Below, piece by piece: positions 8,216 through 16,503 of a DNA stretch of 57,548 nucleotides. The position numbers and the translations under genes were made by a program. The DNA is from DSNY01 sp016861185 (GTDB lineage: Bacteria; Pseudomonadota; Gammaproteobacteria; Burkholderiales; Burkholderiaceae_F). Numbering within the stretch: position 1 is the stretch's first letter; every line of letters starts with the position of its first letter. The notes beneath the pieces were generated by a model. That model worked only from the letters and a program-made list of their open reading frames with translations, was not told where the DNA came from and ran no database searches. Where the stretch lies: assembly GCA_030263275.1 (NCBI GenBank), contig SZOR01000013.1, positions 1 through 57,548 on the forward strand, read 5' to 3'.

Positions 8216-8868
8216 AGCCCGCCGACATTCTCCGCCACCGCGCCGCGGTCGATCACGAATACGCGGTCGAGCAGATGGTGCGCGTGCGTCAGGCTCGACT
8301 CGGCCAGGATCACCGCGGCGCCGCTCGCGCGCAATCCGGCGATCACCTCGGCCAGCCGCCGCGCGAGCACCGGGGCCACGCCCTCGAACGGCTCGTCGAG
8401 CAGCAGCAGCTTGGTGCCGGCCATCATCGCGCGCGCCAGCGCGACGAGCTTCTGCTGGCCGCCCGAAAGCTGCAGCGCGCGGCGCGCGCGGAATTCGTGC
8501 ACCTCCGGAATCGCCGCGTAGACGCGCGCAAGCCGCGCGTCCGCATCGGCAAACTTCGCCGACCACGCGGGCAGCAGCACGTTCTCCTCCACGGTGAGGC
8601 CCGGTACGAGACGGCGATCCTCGGGCATGTAGCCGATGCCGAGCCGAACGCGCGCGTGCGTCGGTACGCGCGCGAGCGCTTCGCCTTCGAACGCGAGCGT
8701 CCCCTGCCAGAAGGGCAGCAGCCCCATCACCGTGCGCAGCAGCGTCGTCTTGCCGGCGCCGTTGCGACCGATCAGCCCGGCGAATTCGCCCCGCTGCACT
8801 TCGAGCGAGACGTTGCGCAGGATGCCCACCGCCCCGATCGACACCGACACGCCGTCAAGCCGCAGCAT
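8146..8868 (-). CDS. livF: Branched-chain amino acid-type ABC transporter ATPase (LivF-like)
   Basis: 240 residues. Walker A GRNGAGKTT, signature LSGGQQKLVALARA and Walker B LLLLDEPFEG are present. With LivG it powers a Liv-type importer (HAAT family). Its ATG overlaps the livG stop region by 14 bp. The last 20 or so residues (from about GPVPQGEG) are encoded by a GC-rich palindromic repeat, so the native C-terminus has probably been replaced or extended by the element; the ATPase core is complete. The likely cargo is an amino acid or an aromatic or aliphatic acid, given the catabolic neighbours. Confidence 0.92.
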   Translation of the reverse strand: MLRLDGVSVSIGAVGILRNVSLEVQRGEFAGLIGRNGAGKTTLLRTVMGLLPFWQGTLAFEGEALARVPTHARVRLGIGYMPEDRRLVPGLTVEENVLLPAWSAKFADADARLARVYAAIPEVHEFRARRALQLSGGQQKLVALARAMMAGTKLLLLDEPFEGVAPVLARRLAEVIAGLRASGAAVILAESSLTHAHHLLDRVFVIDRGAVAENVGGLRTGPVPQGEGRRAPLPPGEGPG

Positions 8869-9592
8869 GTTCCCTCGCCGGCTCGATCGACTCGCCGATC
8901 ACGTAGCGCCGCACGCTGTCGCTCGCCAGCACGGCGGCGGGTGCGCCGTCGGCGATCACGCGGCCGTCGTAGAACGCGATCACGCGCTGCGAATAGCGCG
9001 CGACGATGTCCATGTCGTGCTCGACGAAGAGCACGGTCACGCCCTGCACCGCGCTCATCACGCGGTCCATCAGGTCGAACTTCTCGTCGGCGGCGACCCC
9101 GCTGGTGGGCTCGTCGAGCAACAGCACGCGCGGGCGTGTCACCAGCGCCATCGCGACGTCGAGCAGCTTGCGCACGCCTTCGGGCAGCAGCGCGGCGGCG
9201 CGATCCGCGTACGGCGCCAGCGCAAAGCGCGCGAGCAGCGCGTCGGTCGCCGCCTCGACCTCGCGGCTGCCCGCGATGCCCTCCGCGACGCGCAGGTTGT
9301 CGCGCACCGACAGCGTGCCGAGCAGTTGCGGGATCTGGAAGGAGCGCGAGATGCCGAGCCGCGTGACCTGCCGCGGCGCAAGCCCCGTCAGGTCGCGCCC
9401 GTCGAAGCGGATGCGCCCGGAGCTAGGCTGCAGGTAGCCGGTGATCATGTTCAGGAACGTCGTCTTGCCGGCGCCGTTGGCGCCGATCAGGCTGACGACG
9501 CTGTCGCGCTCGATCGCCAGATCGATGTCGGCGGCGGCGACGACCGCACCGAAGGTCTTGTTGACCCGCTCGGCGACGAGGATCGGATTCAT
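8855..9592 (-). CDS. livG: ABC transporter ATPase (LivG-like)
   Basis: 245 residues from MNPILVAERVNKTFGAVVAAADID. Walker A GANGAGKTT, Walker B VLLLDEPTSGVA and the switch histidine in VLFVEHDMDIV are present; the signature is degenerate (LLPEGVRKLLDVA), as is usual for LivG. It pairs with LivF below the LivH/LivM permease. The start overlaps the livM stop by 4 bp (ATGA). The longer frame to 9985 lies inside livM and is rejected. Confidence 0.93.
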   Translation of the reverse strand: MNPILVAERVNKTFGAVVAAADIDLAIERDSVVSLIGANGAGKTTFLNMITGYLQPSSGRIRFDGRDLTGLAPRQVTRLGISRSFQIPQLLGTLSVRDNLRVAEGIAGSREVEAATDALLARFALAPYADRAAALLPEGVRKLLDVAMALVTRPRVLLLDEPTSGVAADEKFDLMDRVMSAVQGVTVLFVEHDMDIVARYSQRVIAFYDGRVIADGAPAAVLASDSVRRYVIGESIEPAREHAAA

Positions 9593-10527
9593 GTCGCGCG
9601 CTGCAGCCGCCGCACCAGCGACCAGAGCCCGGCCGGCAGGAAGAGGATGATCGCCAGCATCGCCGCGCCCAGCATCATCTGCCAGACGTTCGGCGCGTAC
9701 TGGTTGGCCACGGTGCGCAGCCCTTCGAAGACGAGCGCGGAGACGAACGGCGCGAGCACGTTGCCGACCCCGCCCAGGATCGTGACGAAGACGAACTCGC
9801 CGGAGGTGGTCCAGTACGTCATCTCCGGATCGACGTGGCCGACCGCGAGCGCCGCGCATGCGCCGCCCAGCCCCGCGAGCGCGCCGGCGGCGACGTAATT
9901 GACGTAGACGACCCGATACGCGGAGGCGCCGAGATATTCGACGCGCAATTCGTTGTCGGCGATCGCCGTCGAAAGCCGCCCCCACGCGCCGCCGAGCACG
10001 CGATGCATCGCGAGCGCGGCGGCAAAGGCGGCCACGACGGTCGCCGCGAAGAACACGCGCCGCTCGGCGCCGTCGGCGAGCGCCATTCCCGCGAAGCCCT
10101 TCGCGTGCAGGTTGAAACCGTCGGTGCTGCCGAGCGCGGAGCTCTTGACCAGCAACCCGTACAGGATCATCGAAAACGCGAGCGTCAGCATCGAAAAGAA
10201 GATCAGCCGGTAGCGCGCGAGCAGCAGCCCGAGCACCGCCGCGACCAGCGCACCGGCGGCGGCGCCGGCCAGCATCATCACCGCGCCGTCGGACAACCCC
10301 GCGAAGTTCGCGAGCATCGCCGCCCCGTACGCGCCGAGCCCGTAGTAGAGGCCCTGGCCGAACGACACGAGCCCAGTGCGCATCAGCAGCACGAGCCCGA
10401 GCACGACGAGTCCCTTGGCGAGCCCGACCGCGAGCAGGAAGACGACCGACTGCGGCGCCCAGGCGGCCGCAGCGAGCAGCGCGAGACCGGCCAGCGCCAG
10501 CGCGACGACAGTGAAGTCGCGCCTCAT
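9589..10527 (-). CDS. livM: Branched-chain amino acid-type ABC permease (LivM-like)
   Basis: 312 residues, very hydrophobic, starting MRRDFTVVALALAGLALLAAAAW. LMRTGLVSFGQGLYYGLGAYGAAML and GGLGGACAALAVGHVDPEMTY match the LivM permease signature; eight to ten membrane spans are likely. It forms the membrane channel with LivH. Start and stop overlap livH and livG by 4 bp each (both ATGA), which indicates a tightly coupled operon. Confidence 0.93.
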   Translation of the reverse strand: MRRDFTVVALALAGLALLAAAAWAPQSVVFLLAVGLAKGLVVLGLVLLMRTGLVSFGQGLYYGLGAYGAAMLANFAGLSDGAVMMLAGAAAGALVAAVLGLLLARYRLIFFSMLTLAFSMILYGLLVKSSALGSTDGFNLHAKGFAGMALADGAERRVFFAATVVAAFAAALAMHRVLGGAWGRLSTAIADNELRVEYLGASAYRVVYVNYVAAGALAGLGGACAALAVGHVDPEMTYWTTSGEFVFVTILGGVGNVLAPFVSALVFEGLRTVANQYAPNVWQMMLGAAMLAIILFLPAGLWSLVRRLQRAT

Positions 10528-11420
10528 ATCTTGCGCGCCTCGGGTGCGGCGAACAGCCCGCGCGGCCGCGCGATCAGCACGAGCGCCATCACCGCGTAGA
10601 TCGTGAACAGCTCCACTTCGGGCCAGTAGCGCACCGCAACGGCGCGCACGAGCCCGACGAGCACCGCGCCGAGGGCCGCACCGCCCAGGCTGCCGAGCCC
10701 GCCGATGACGACCACCGCGAACGACAGCACGATCACCTCGACGCCGAGCCCGGGGCTGACGGCGACCATCGGCGCGGTCAGCGCGCCGCCCAGCGCGGCG
10801 AGCGCCGTGCCGACGGTGAAGGTGACGAGGTAGACGCGGCCGACGTCGATGCCCATCGCCGCGCTCATGTCGCGATCGTGGATCACCGCGAGCAGCAGCT
10901 TGCCCTGCCGCGTCCGGTACAGCGCCCACGCGAGCAGCAGGCCGGTGACGATCGCGCCGGCGATCAGCAGCAGGTTGTAGACGGGATAAGCGAGTTCGCC
11001 GATCTGGAAGTTGCCCGGCGCGGCGTAGGGCTCGGCGACGACCTTCGATTCGACACCCCAGACGAGCTTGATCGCGTCTTCGAGGATCAGGAACACGGCG
11101 TACGTGACGAGCAGCAGCACGACCTCGTCCTTGCCGTACATGCGCTTGAGCAGCCCGCGTTCGAGCGGCGGGCCGACGACTACGCCGACCAGCACCGCCG
11201 CGACGAGCAACAGCGCGTAGCTGGCGGCGACCGGACGCCCCTCGGCGAGCCAGGCGCCGACCAGCGTGGCCGCCGTGTACGCGCCGAGCGCGTAGAAGCT
11301 GCCGTGCGCGATGTTCAGGATGCGCATCACGCCGTAGATCAGCGTCAACCCCGCGGCCATCAGGAACAGCCACGACGAGTAGACGATGCCGTCGAAGGCG
11401 ACCGAGGCGAAGGCGGTCAT
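10524..11420 (-). CDS. livH: Branched-chain amino acid-type ABC permease (LivH-like)
   Basis: 298 residues starting MTAFASVAFDGIVYSSWLFL. LTLIYGVMRILNIAHGSFYALGAY is the LivH hallmark, and VVIGGLGSLGGAALGA is the conserved cytoplasmic loop. The frame is open 28 codons further up, but that part reads through a family C repeat and encodes RVAPAEAGAQ-type sequence, so the ATG at 11420 is preferred. It is the inner-membrane permease partner of LivM. Confidence 0.92.
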   Translation of the reverse strand: MTAFASVAFDGIVYSSWLFLMAAGLTLIYGVMRILNIAHGSFYALGAYTAATLVGAWLAEGRPVAASYALLLVAAVLVGVVVGPPLERGLLKRMYGKDEVVLLLVTYAVFLILEDAIKLVWGVESKVVAEPYAAPGNFQIGELAYPVYNLLLIAGAIVTGLLLAWALYRTRQGKLLLAVIHDRDMSAAMGIDVGRVYLVTFTVGTALAALGGALTAPMVAVSPGLGVEVIVLSFAVVVIGGLGSLGGAALGAVLVGLVRAVAVRYWPEVELFTIYAVMALVLIARPRGLFAAPEARKI

Positions 11421-11447
11421 GGTGCTCGATGAGGGGCCATGCCAGCG

Positions 11448-11478
11448 CAATTGGGCCCCGGCCTCCGCCGGGGCGACG
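11448..11478. repeat. Family C repeat, copy 1
   Basis: 31 bp with the core GGCCCCGGCCTCCGCCGGGG. An identical copy in inverted orientation is at 26660-26690. This copy lies between the substrate-binding-protein gene and livH. Confidence 0.85.
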
Positions 11479-11579
11479 CGCGCAGCGCCGTCGCCACCGC
11501 GCACGAGTTGAGCGGCCGCGCGCCGGCGCGGTCCGCTCGAACGAGCGCAGCTAGTCCGGCGCGCATCGCGCGTCCGGCA

Positions 11580-12842
11580 CTAGCGCGACTTGAAGCCGGA
11601 CTTGATCCAGGCCTCGCTCTTGACCCCTTCCGGCGGGTTCATCTTGTCGGCCGGATAGCGCTTGATGTCGACGATCTGCAGCTCGCCGCCGACGTGCTTG
11701 ACCGTGCCGACCGCGACATCCATCACCGCCTGATGGCCCTTGCCGAGCGCCATCCTGACCTGCCCGCCCGGCCCTTCGAAGGTCAGATTCTCGAACGCAG
11801 CGATGATCTGCTCCTGCGTCGGCCGCTGGGCACCGCCGGCCTGCGCCTTTTCGTACGCCGCTTTCACGCCAAGCAGCGCGGTGGCCATCTTGTACGCCGC
11901 GTAGTTCGGCGCCACCTGATAGCGGTCCTGGTAGGCGCCCTTGAACCAGCGCGCGAGCGGCGTGTCGGGCGCGAACGGTCCGAAAGGCCCGCGCGCGCCG
12001 ATGATCGTGCCCTCGGGGATCTTCGTGCCGAGCCGCGTGATCGCCGGCTCTCCGGCCGACAGCACGACGACGTGCTTGCTGAACAGCCCGCGCGGCGCGC
12101 CCTGCAGCACCAGCCCTTCGAGGTCGCCGCCCCAGAAGCTCGAGTGGATCACGTCGGCGCCGCTGGCGAGCAGCGTGGAGATCTCGGCGCCGAACTGGCC
12201 GGCCATCAGCTTCGTCATCTGCGAGGTCTTGACCTCGATCGTCGGCCGCAGCGCCTTCATCGCGGCCTCGAAGTCGGTCCAGGAGTCCTGGCCCCACGCG
12301 TAGTTCTGATTGATGCCGGCGATCGACTTGACGTTCGGGTGCTTCTCCAGCAGGTACATCGCAGCGGACACGTTGTCCATCGTCGCGGTGCCGCCGGTGC
12401 GGAACACGTACTTGTAGGAAGCGTCCTCGAAGATGCGCGGCGTTCCGCAGTCGAACAGCACGGTGAGCTTCTTCAGCTCCTCGGCGACCGGCGCGATCGC
12501 GAGGCAGTCGCCGCTGGAGATGTAGCCGATCACCAGATCGACGCGCTGCGCGAGGTTGCGGAACTCGGCGACCTGCTTCTGCGGGCCGCCGGCCTCGTCG
12601 ATGATCACCAACTCGATCGGGTTGCCGCCAAAGCCCTTGGTCGCGTAAGGCGCGGGCACCGAACCGGCGTTCAGCATCTCGGCCATCAGCTCGGCCGCGT
12701 TGCGTGCCGGGACGCCGAAAGGCCCGGCCGCAGGCCCCGACAGGAAGGTCACGATGCCCGTGCGAACCGGTTGCGCGAGCGCCGCGGGCAGCGCCAGCGA
12801 TGCCGCCAGCGCGAGAAGCATCGAACGTAGCCACAGTCTCAT
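11580..12842 (-). CDS. livK: Liv-type ABC transporter substrate-binding protein
   Basis: 420 residues with a Sec signal peptide (MRLWLRSMLLALAASLALPAALAQ). The mature part begins VRTGIVTFLSGPAAGPFG, as in the Peripla_BP_6 (type I periplasmic binding) family, and contains AGINQNYAWGQDSW in the ligand cleft region. It captures solute for the permease/ATPase genes directly downstream (gap 159 bp). A good ribosome site (GAGGAGA) precedes the ATG. The ligand is not known; amino acid, amide or carboxylate are all possible. Confidence 0.9.
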   Translation of the reverse strand: MRLWLRSMLLALAASLALPAALAQPVRTGIVTFLSGPAAGPFGVPARNAAELMAEMLNAGSVPAPYATKGFGGNPIELVIIDEAGGPQKQVAEFRNLAQRVDLVIGYISSGDCLAIAPVAEELKKLTVLFDCGTPRIFEDASYKYVFRTGGTATMDNVSAAMYLLEKHPNVKSIAGINQNYAWGQDSWTDFEAAMKALRPTIEVKTSQMTKLMAGQFGAEISTLLASGADVIHSSFWGGDLEGLVLQGAPRGLFSKHVVVLSAGEPAITRLGTKIPEGTIIGARGPFGPFAPDTPLARWFKGAYQDRYQVAPNYAAYKMATALLGVKAAYEKAQAGGAQRPTQEQIIAAFENLTFEGPGGQVRMALGKGHQAVMDVAVGTVKHVGGELQIVDIKRYPADKMNPPEGVKSEAWIKSGFKSR

Positions 12843-13050
12843 GGTGCGTCTCCTCGATCAGGCGGGCGCGTCGCGGCGCCCGCGCGTTTGCTCGTTTGGC
12901 CCGGAGCATAGGCCGCGGCGGCGCGATTCGGAAGCGGCAGCGCGTCAAGGAAACCCCGCAGCACCGGGCGATACCGGCCGCGACAGCCGCCGGTGCCTCG
13001 GGCACCGATCGGTTCAACTTGCCGAATCCCGGAAGGAAGAGCGCGGCGCG

Positions 13051-13734
13051 CTAGAGCCCGAGCGCGCTGCGGACGGCTTCGCTCGGGTGCATCAATTCGT
13101 CGACCCCCGCGGTGCCGACCAGCCGGCCGCGGTCGATCAGCAGCGCGCGGTCGGCCACCGCCGCGACGAAGCGCAGGTTCTGCTCGGACAGCAGCACGGC
13201 GACCCCCTGCTTCTTCATCGCGCGCACCGCGTCGGCCAGCTTCGCGACGATGATCGGCGCGATGCCTTCGGACGGCTCGTCGAGCAGCACCAGCCGCGGC
13301 GACGCGGCCAGCGTACGCGCGGCGGCCAGCATCTGCTGTTCGCCGCCGCTCGTCTGCGCGGCGCGGCGGTCGAGCATCTCGCGCAGGTTCGGAAAAAGCG
13401 CAAGCAGCGCTTCCAGATCGAGCGGGCGTCCGCGCGCGCCGACCTGCAGGTTCTCGCGCACGGTCAGATCGGTGAAGATGCGGCGATCCTCGGGCACGTA
13501 GCCGACGCCGAGCCGCGCGCGCGCATGCGGCGGCAGCGCGTCGATGCGGCGGCCGTCGAACTCGATCGAGCCGCGCGCCTCGACCAGCCCGATGAGCGCC
13601 TTGAGCGTCGTCGATTTGCCCGCGCCGTTGCGGCCGACCAGGGCGACGACTTCGCCGGCGTTCACCGCGAAGGCGAGACCGAACAGAGCCTGCGCCTTGC
13701 CGTAGAAGGCGTCCAGCCCGTCGACGGCGAGCAT
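13051..13734 (-). CDS. livF: ABC transporter ATPase (LivF-like, second system)
   Basis: 227 residues from MLAVDGLDAFYGKAQALFGL. Walker A GRNGAGKSTT, TSGGEQQMLAAARTLA (signature) and LVLLDEPSEGIAPII (Walker B) are intact. The ATG at 13734 lies 2 bp after the livG stop; a GTG at 13740 would give a GTGA overlap like that at the livM-livG junction, so the start may be two codons earlier. The 208 bp downstream (12843-13050) show no gene. Confidence 0.92.
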   Translation of the reverse strand: MLAVDGLDAFYGKAQALFGLAFAVNAGEVVALVGRNGAGKSTTLKALIGLVEARGSIEFDGRRIDALPPHARARLGVGYVPEDRRIFTDLTVRENLQVGARGRPLDLEALLALFPNLREMLDRRAAQTSGGEQQMLAAARTLAASPRLVLLDEPSEGIAPIIVAKLADAVRAMKKQGVAVLLSEQNLRFVAAVADRALLIDRGRLVGTAGVDELMHPSEAVRSALGL

Positions 13735-13736
13735 CG

Positions 13737-14495
13737 TCACGCCGCCTCGCCGAAGTACGCCGCCTGCGCCGCCGCGTCGGCCCGCACCTCGTCCGGCGCA
13801 CCCTCGGCGATCAGCTTGCCGCGCGACATCACCAGCACGCGCCGCGCGTAGCCGAAGACGACCTCCATGCTGTGCTCGGTGAAAAGCACCGTGAGCCCCG
13901 TCTCCGCCGCGATCGCGCGCACCAGATCCATCAGCGCGAAGCGCTCGGCCGCCGCCATGCCGGCGGTCGGTTCGTCCATCAGCAGCAGCTTGGGGCGCGC
14001 GGCGAGCGCAATCGCCAGTTCGAGCCGCTTGACGTCGCCGTAGGCCAGATCGTCCGCCGCCCGCTGCGCCTGCGCGGCCAGTCCCACGCGCGCGAGCAGC
14101 GCATCGGCGGCATCGGCGGCACGCGACCACAAAGGTCGGGCGACATTGAAGACGGCACGGTCGCGCGCGGCGAGCGCGAGCTGCACGTTCTCGCGCACGG
14201 TCATCGAAGCGAATCCCTGCGCGGTCTGGAAGGTGCGGCCGATGCCGCGATGCGCGTGCGCGGCCGGATGCAGGCCGGTGATCGCGCGCCCGTCGAAACG
14301 CACCGCGCCCGCGTCGGGCCGGTGCTGGCCGGCGATCACCGCGAACAGCGTCGACTTGCCGGCGCCATTCGGCCCGATCAGCGCGGTGAGTTCGCCGGCG
14401 GCGAGCGAAAAGCTCACGCCGTCGACCGCACGCACGCCGCCGAAGCGCTTTTCCACGCTCTCGACCTCGAGCAGCCGAGGTTCGATGGCGGTCAC
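13737..14495 (-). CDS. livG: ABC transporter ATPase (LivG-like, second system)
   Basis: 252 residues beginning with a GTG codon (VTAIEPRLLEVESVEKRFGG). GPNGAGKSTLFAVIAG is Walker A, AYGDVKRLELAIALA the signature region and LLLMDEPTAGMA Walker B; VLFTEHSMEVV has the switch histidine. The GTG overlaps the stop of the permease-fusion gene as GTGA, which fixes the start; the longer open frame to 15983 lies within the permease gene. Confidence 0.92.
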   Translation of the reverse strand: MTAIEPRLLEVESVEKRFGGVRAVDGVSFSLAAGELTALIGPNGAGKSTLFAVIAGQHRPDAGAVRFDGRAITGLHPAAHAHRGIGRTFQTAQGFASMTVRENVQLALAARDRAVFNVARPLWSRAADAADALLARVGLAAQAQRAADDLAYGDVKRLELAIALAARPKLLLMDEPTAGMAAAERFALMDLVRAIAAETGLTVLFTEHSMEVVFGYARRVLVMSRGKLIAEGAPDEVRADAAAQAAYFGEAA

Positions 14496-16330
14496 CGCAG
14501 CTTCCCTTCGAGGCGCTGCCGCACGAAACCCGCGATACCCTGTGGAAACGCGACGACCAGCAGCACGATCACCGCGCCGAGCACGAGCCGCCAGTGGTCG
14601 GAAACGCGCGTCAGCTCGACCGCCAGCCCGTGATATGCGATCGCGCCGACGATCGGCCCCGACAGCGTCTGCAGCCCACCGAGCAGCACCATCACGAGCG
14701 CGTCGAGCGACTGCGCGATCGACAGCGAGTTCGGAAAGACCGAACCCTTCTGGTACGCGTTGAGCACGCCGGCCAGCCCGGCAAACAGGCCGCCGGCGAC
14801 GAACGCGGCCCATTGCACGCGCAACGCGTCGATGCCGCTCGCTTCGGCGCGCGGCCGCGCGTCGCGCAGCGCGCGCAGCGCGTAGCCGAAAGGCGCCAGC
14901 GCGGCGCGGCGCAGCAGCCACAGGCTCGCCGTCGCGAGCGCGAGCGTCAGCAGGAAATAGGCGGCCTTCGACGACACGACCGCCGGCGGCCAGACGCCAA
15001 GGATGCCGTTGTCGCCGCCGGTCACCGCGATCCACTGCGTCGCGCCCGACCACAGGATCTGCGCGAACGCGAGCGTCAGCATCGCCGCGTAGACGCCCTG
15101 TGCGCGCAGCACGAACCATCCCGCGATCAGCGCGCCGGCCGCGGCCGCGAGCGGCGCGGCGAGCAGGTTCGCCGCGAACGCGGCGTCCGCGTACTTGGCG
15201 AGCAGCGCGGCGGCGTACGCGCCGAGCCCGAAGTACGCGGCGTGGCCGAACGACGTGATGCCGCCGTGGCCCATGATCAGGTGCAGGCTCGCGGCGAACA
15301 CCGCGAGGATCGCCATTTCGGTCGCGACGACGAGCAGATACTCGCCGCCCCACAGCGGCAGCGACGCGGCCGCGGCCACCGTTGCGATCGCCGCCGCGCG
15401 CAGCGTGCGTCCCGCGCGAACGTACGGCTCGTGCGCGAGCGCGGTAACGCGGTTCGCGACCTCGGCGCGGCCGAGCAGCCCGTATGGGCGCACGATCAGC
15501 ACGAGCGCCATCGCGACGAACGCAAGCACGAGCGAGGACTCGGGCAGCCACCAGATGCCGAAGGCGTGCAGCACGCCGATCAGACCCGCGGCGAGAAAGG
15601 CGCCGCCGATCGAACCGAGCCCGCCGACCACCACCACGACGAACGCCTCGACGATCACCGCCAGATCCATCTGCAGGTTGACCGATTCGCGCGGGATCTG
15701 CAGCGCGCCGCCGAGCCCGGCGAGGAACGCGCCGAGCGCGAACACGCTCGTGAACAACCGCTTGCGGTCGACGCCGAGCGCGCTCGCCATCTCGCCGTCC
15801 TGCGTGGCCGCGCGCACGTCGATGCCCCAGCGCGTGCGCCGGAACAGCCACCATAGAAGCGCGAACACGACCGGCCCGAAACCCATCAGGAACAGGCTGT
15901 AGTGCGGGACGAACGCGCCGAAGACCTCGCTCGCGCCGGTCAGCCCCGGCGCGCGCGGCGCGAAGAGGTCCTCCGGTCCCCACACCGCGAGCACGAGATC
16001 CTGCACGATCAGCACGACGCCGAAGGTCGCAAGAAGCTGGAAGATCTCAGGCGCCGCGTAGATCCGCCGCAGGATCAGCACTTCGATCAGCATGCCGACC
16101 GCGGCGACGGCGAGCGCGGCGAGCAGCAGCCCGCCGAAGAAGCCGAGCGGCGTGCGCGGCAGCTCCGCCGTGATCGTCGCGGCCAGGTACGCGCCCAGCA
16201 TGTACAGCGAGCCGTGCGCGAAGTTCACGACCCGCGTCACGCCGAAGATGATCGTGAGCCCCGCCGACACGAGGAACAGCGTCGACGCGTACGCGAGACC
16301 CGTGAGGAGCTGGGCGAGGATCAGGTCCAT
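14492..16330 (-). CDS. Fused LivH-LivM ABC permease
   Basis: 612 residues, about twice one permease. Residues 1-290 are LivH-like (LTIIFGVTRVVNFAHGSLYMLGAY; VVVVGGLGSIGGAF) and 320-612 are LivM-like (LHLIMGHGGITSFGHAAYFGLGAYAA; RALRDARPRAEASGID; GLFAGLAGVLNAY). The protein supplies both halves of the channel in one chain. The neighbouring importer at 8146-12842 keeps the two permeases separate. The ATG lies immediately after a GCGGATT repeat with no visible Shine-Dalgarno sequence. Confidence 0.93.
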   Translation of the reverse strand: MDLILAQLLTGLAYASTLFLVSAGLTIIFGVTRVVNFAHGSLYMLGAYLAATITAELPRTPLGFFGGLLLAALAVAAVGMLIEVLILRRIYAAPEIFQLLATFGVVLIVQDLVLAVWGPEDLFAPRAPGLTGASEVFGAFVPHYSLFLMGFGPVVFALLWWLFRRTRWGIDVRAATQDGEMASALGVDRKRLFTSVFALGAFLAGLGGALQIPRESVNLQMDLAVIVEAFVVVVVGGLGSIGGAFLAAGLIGVLHAFGIWWLPESSLVLAFVAMALVLIVRPYGLLGRAEVANRVTALAHEPYVRAGRTLRAAAIATVAAAASLPLWGGEYLLVVATEMAILAVFAASLHLIMGHGGITSFGHAAYFGLGAYAAALLAKYADAAFAANLLAAPLAAAAGALIAGWFVLRAQGVYAAMLTLAFAQILWSGATQWIAVTGGDNGILGVWPPAVVSSKAAYFLLTLALATASLWLLRRAALAPFGYALRALRDARPRAEASGIDALRVQWAAFVAGGLFAGLAGVLNAYQKGSVFPNSLSIAQSLDALVMVLLGGLQTLSGPIVGAIAYHGLAVELTRVSDHWRLVLGAVIVLLVVAFPQGIAGFVRQRLEGKLR

Positions 16331-16503
16331 TCGGATTGCGGATTGCGGATTGCGCTTCGGCGCCGCACACGGGCAGGCACCCCCGCGATCCTACAAAGCT
16401 GCGCGGCGTCGGCTTCGATCGCGGCAGTGGACGGGCGCCGCTCAGCAGCGAGGCGCGAGCCGAGCACGGACGGCGCGATGCGCGATCCGCAATCCGCGAT
16501 CCG
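16331..16503. repeat. Inverted GCGGATT-type repeat upstream of the livHM fusion
   Basis: The left arm 16331-16352 (ATTGCGGATTGCGG) and right arm 16480-16503 (CGATCCGCAATCCGCG) face each other across about 125 bp without a gene. The arms match those at 3058-3185. The right arm ends at the stop codon of the substrate-binding-protein gene. Confidence 0.75.

Noticed and set aside
11420..11504. Upstream start for LivH
   Set aside because: The added codons read through a family C repeat and do not resemble a permease N-terminus.
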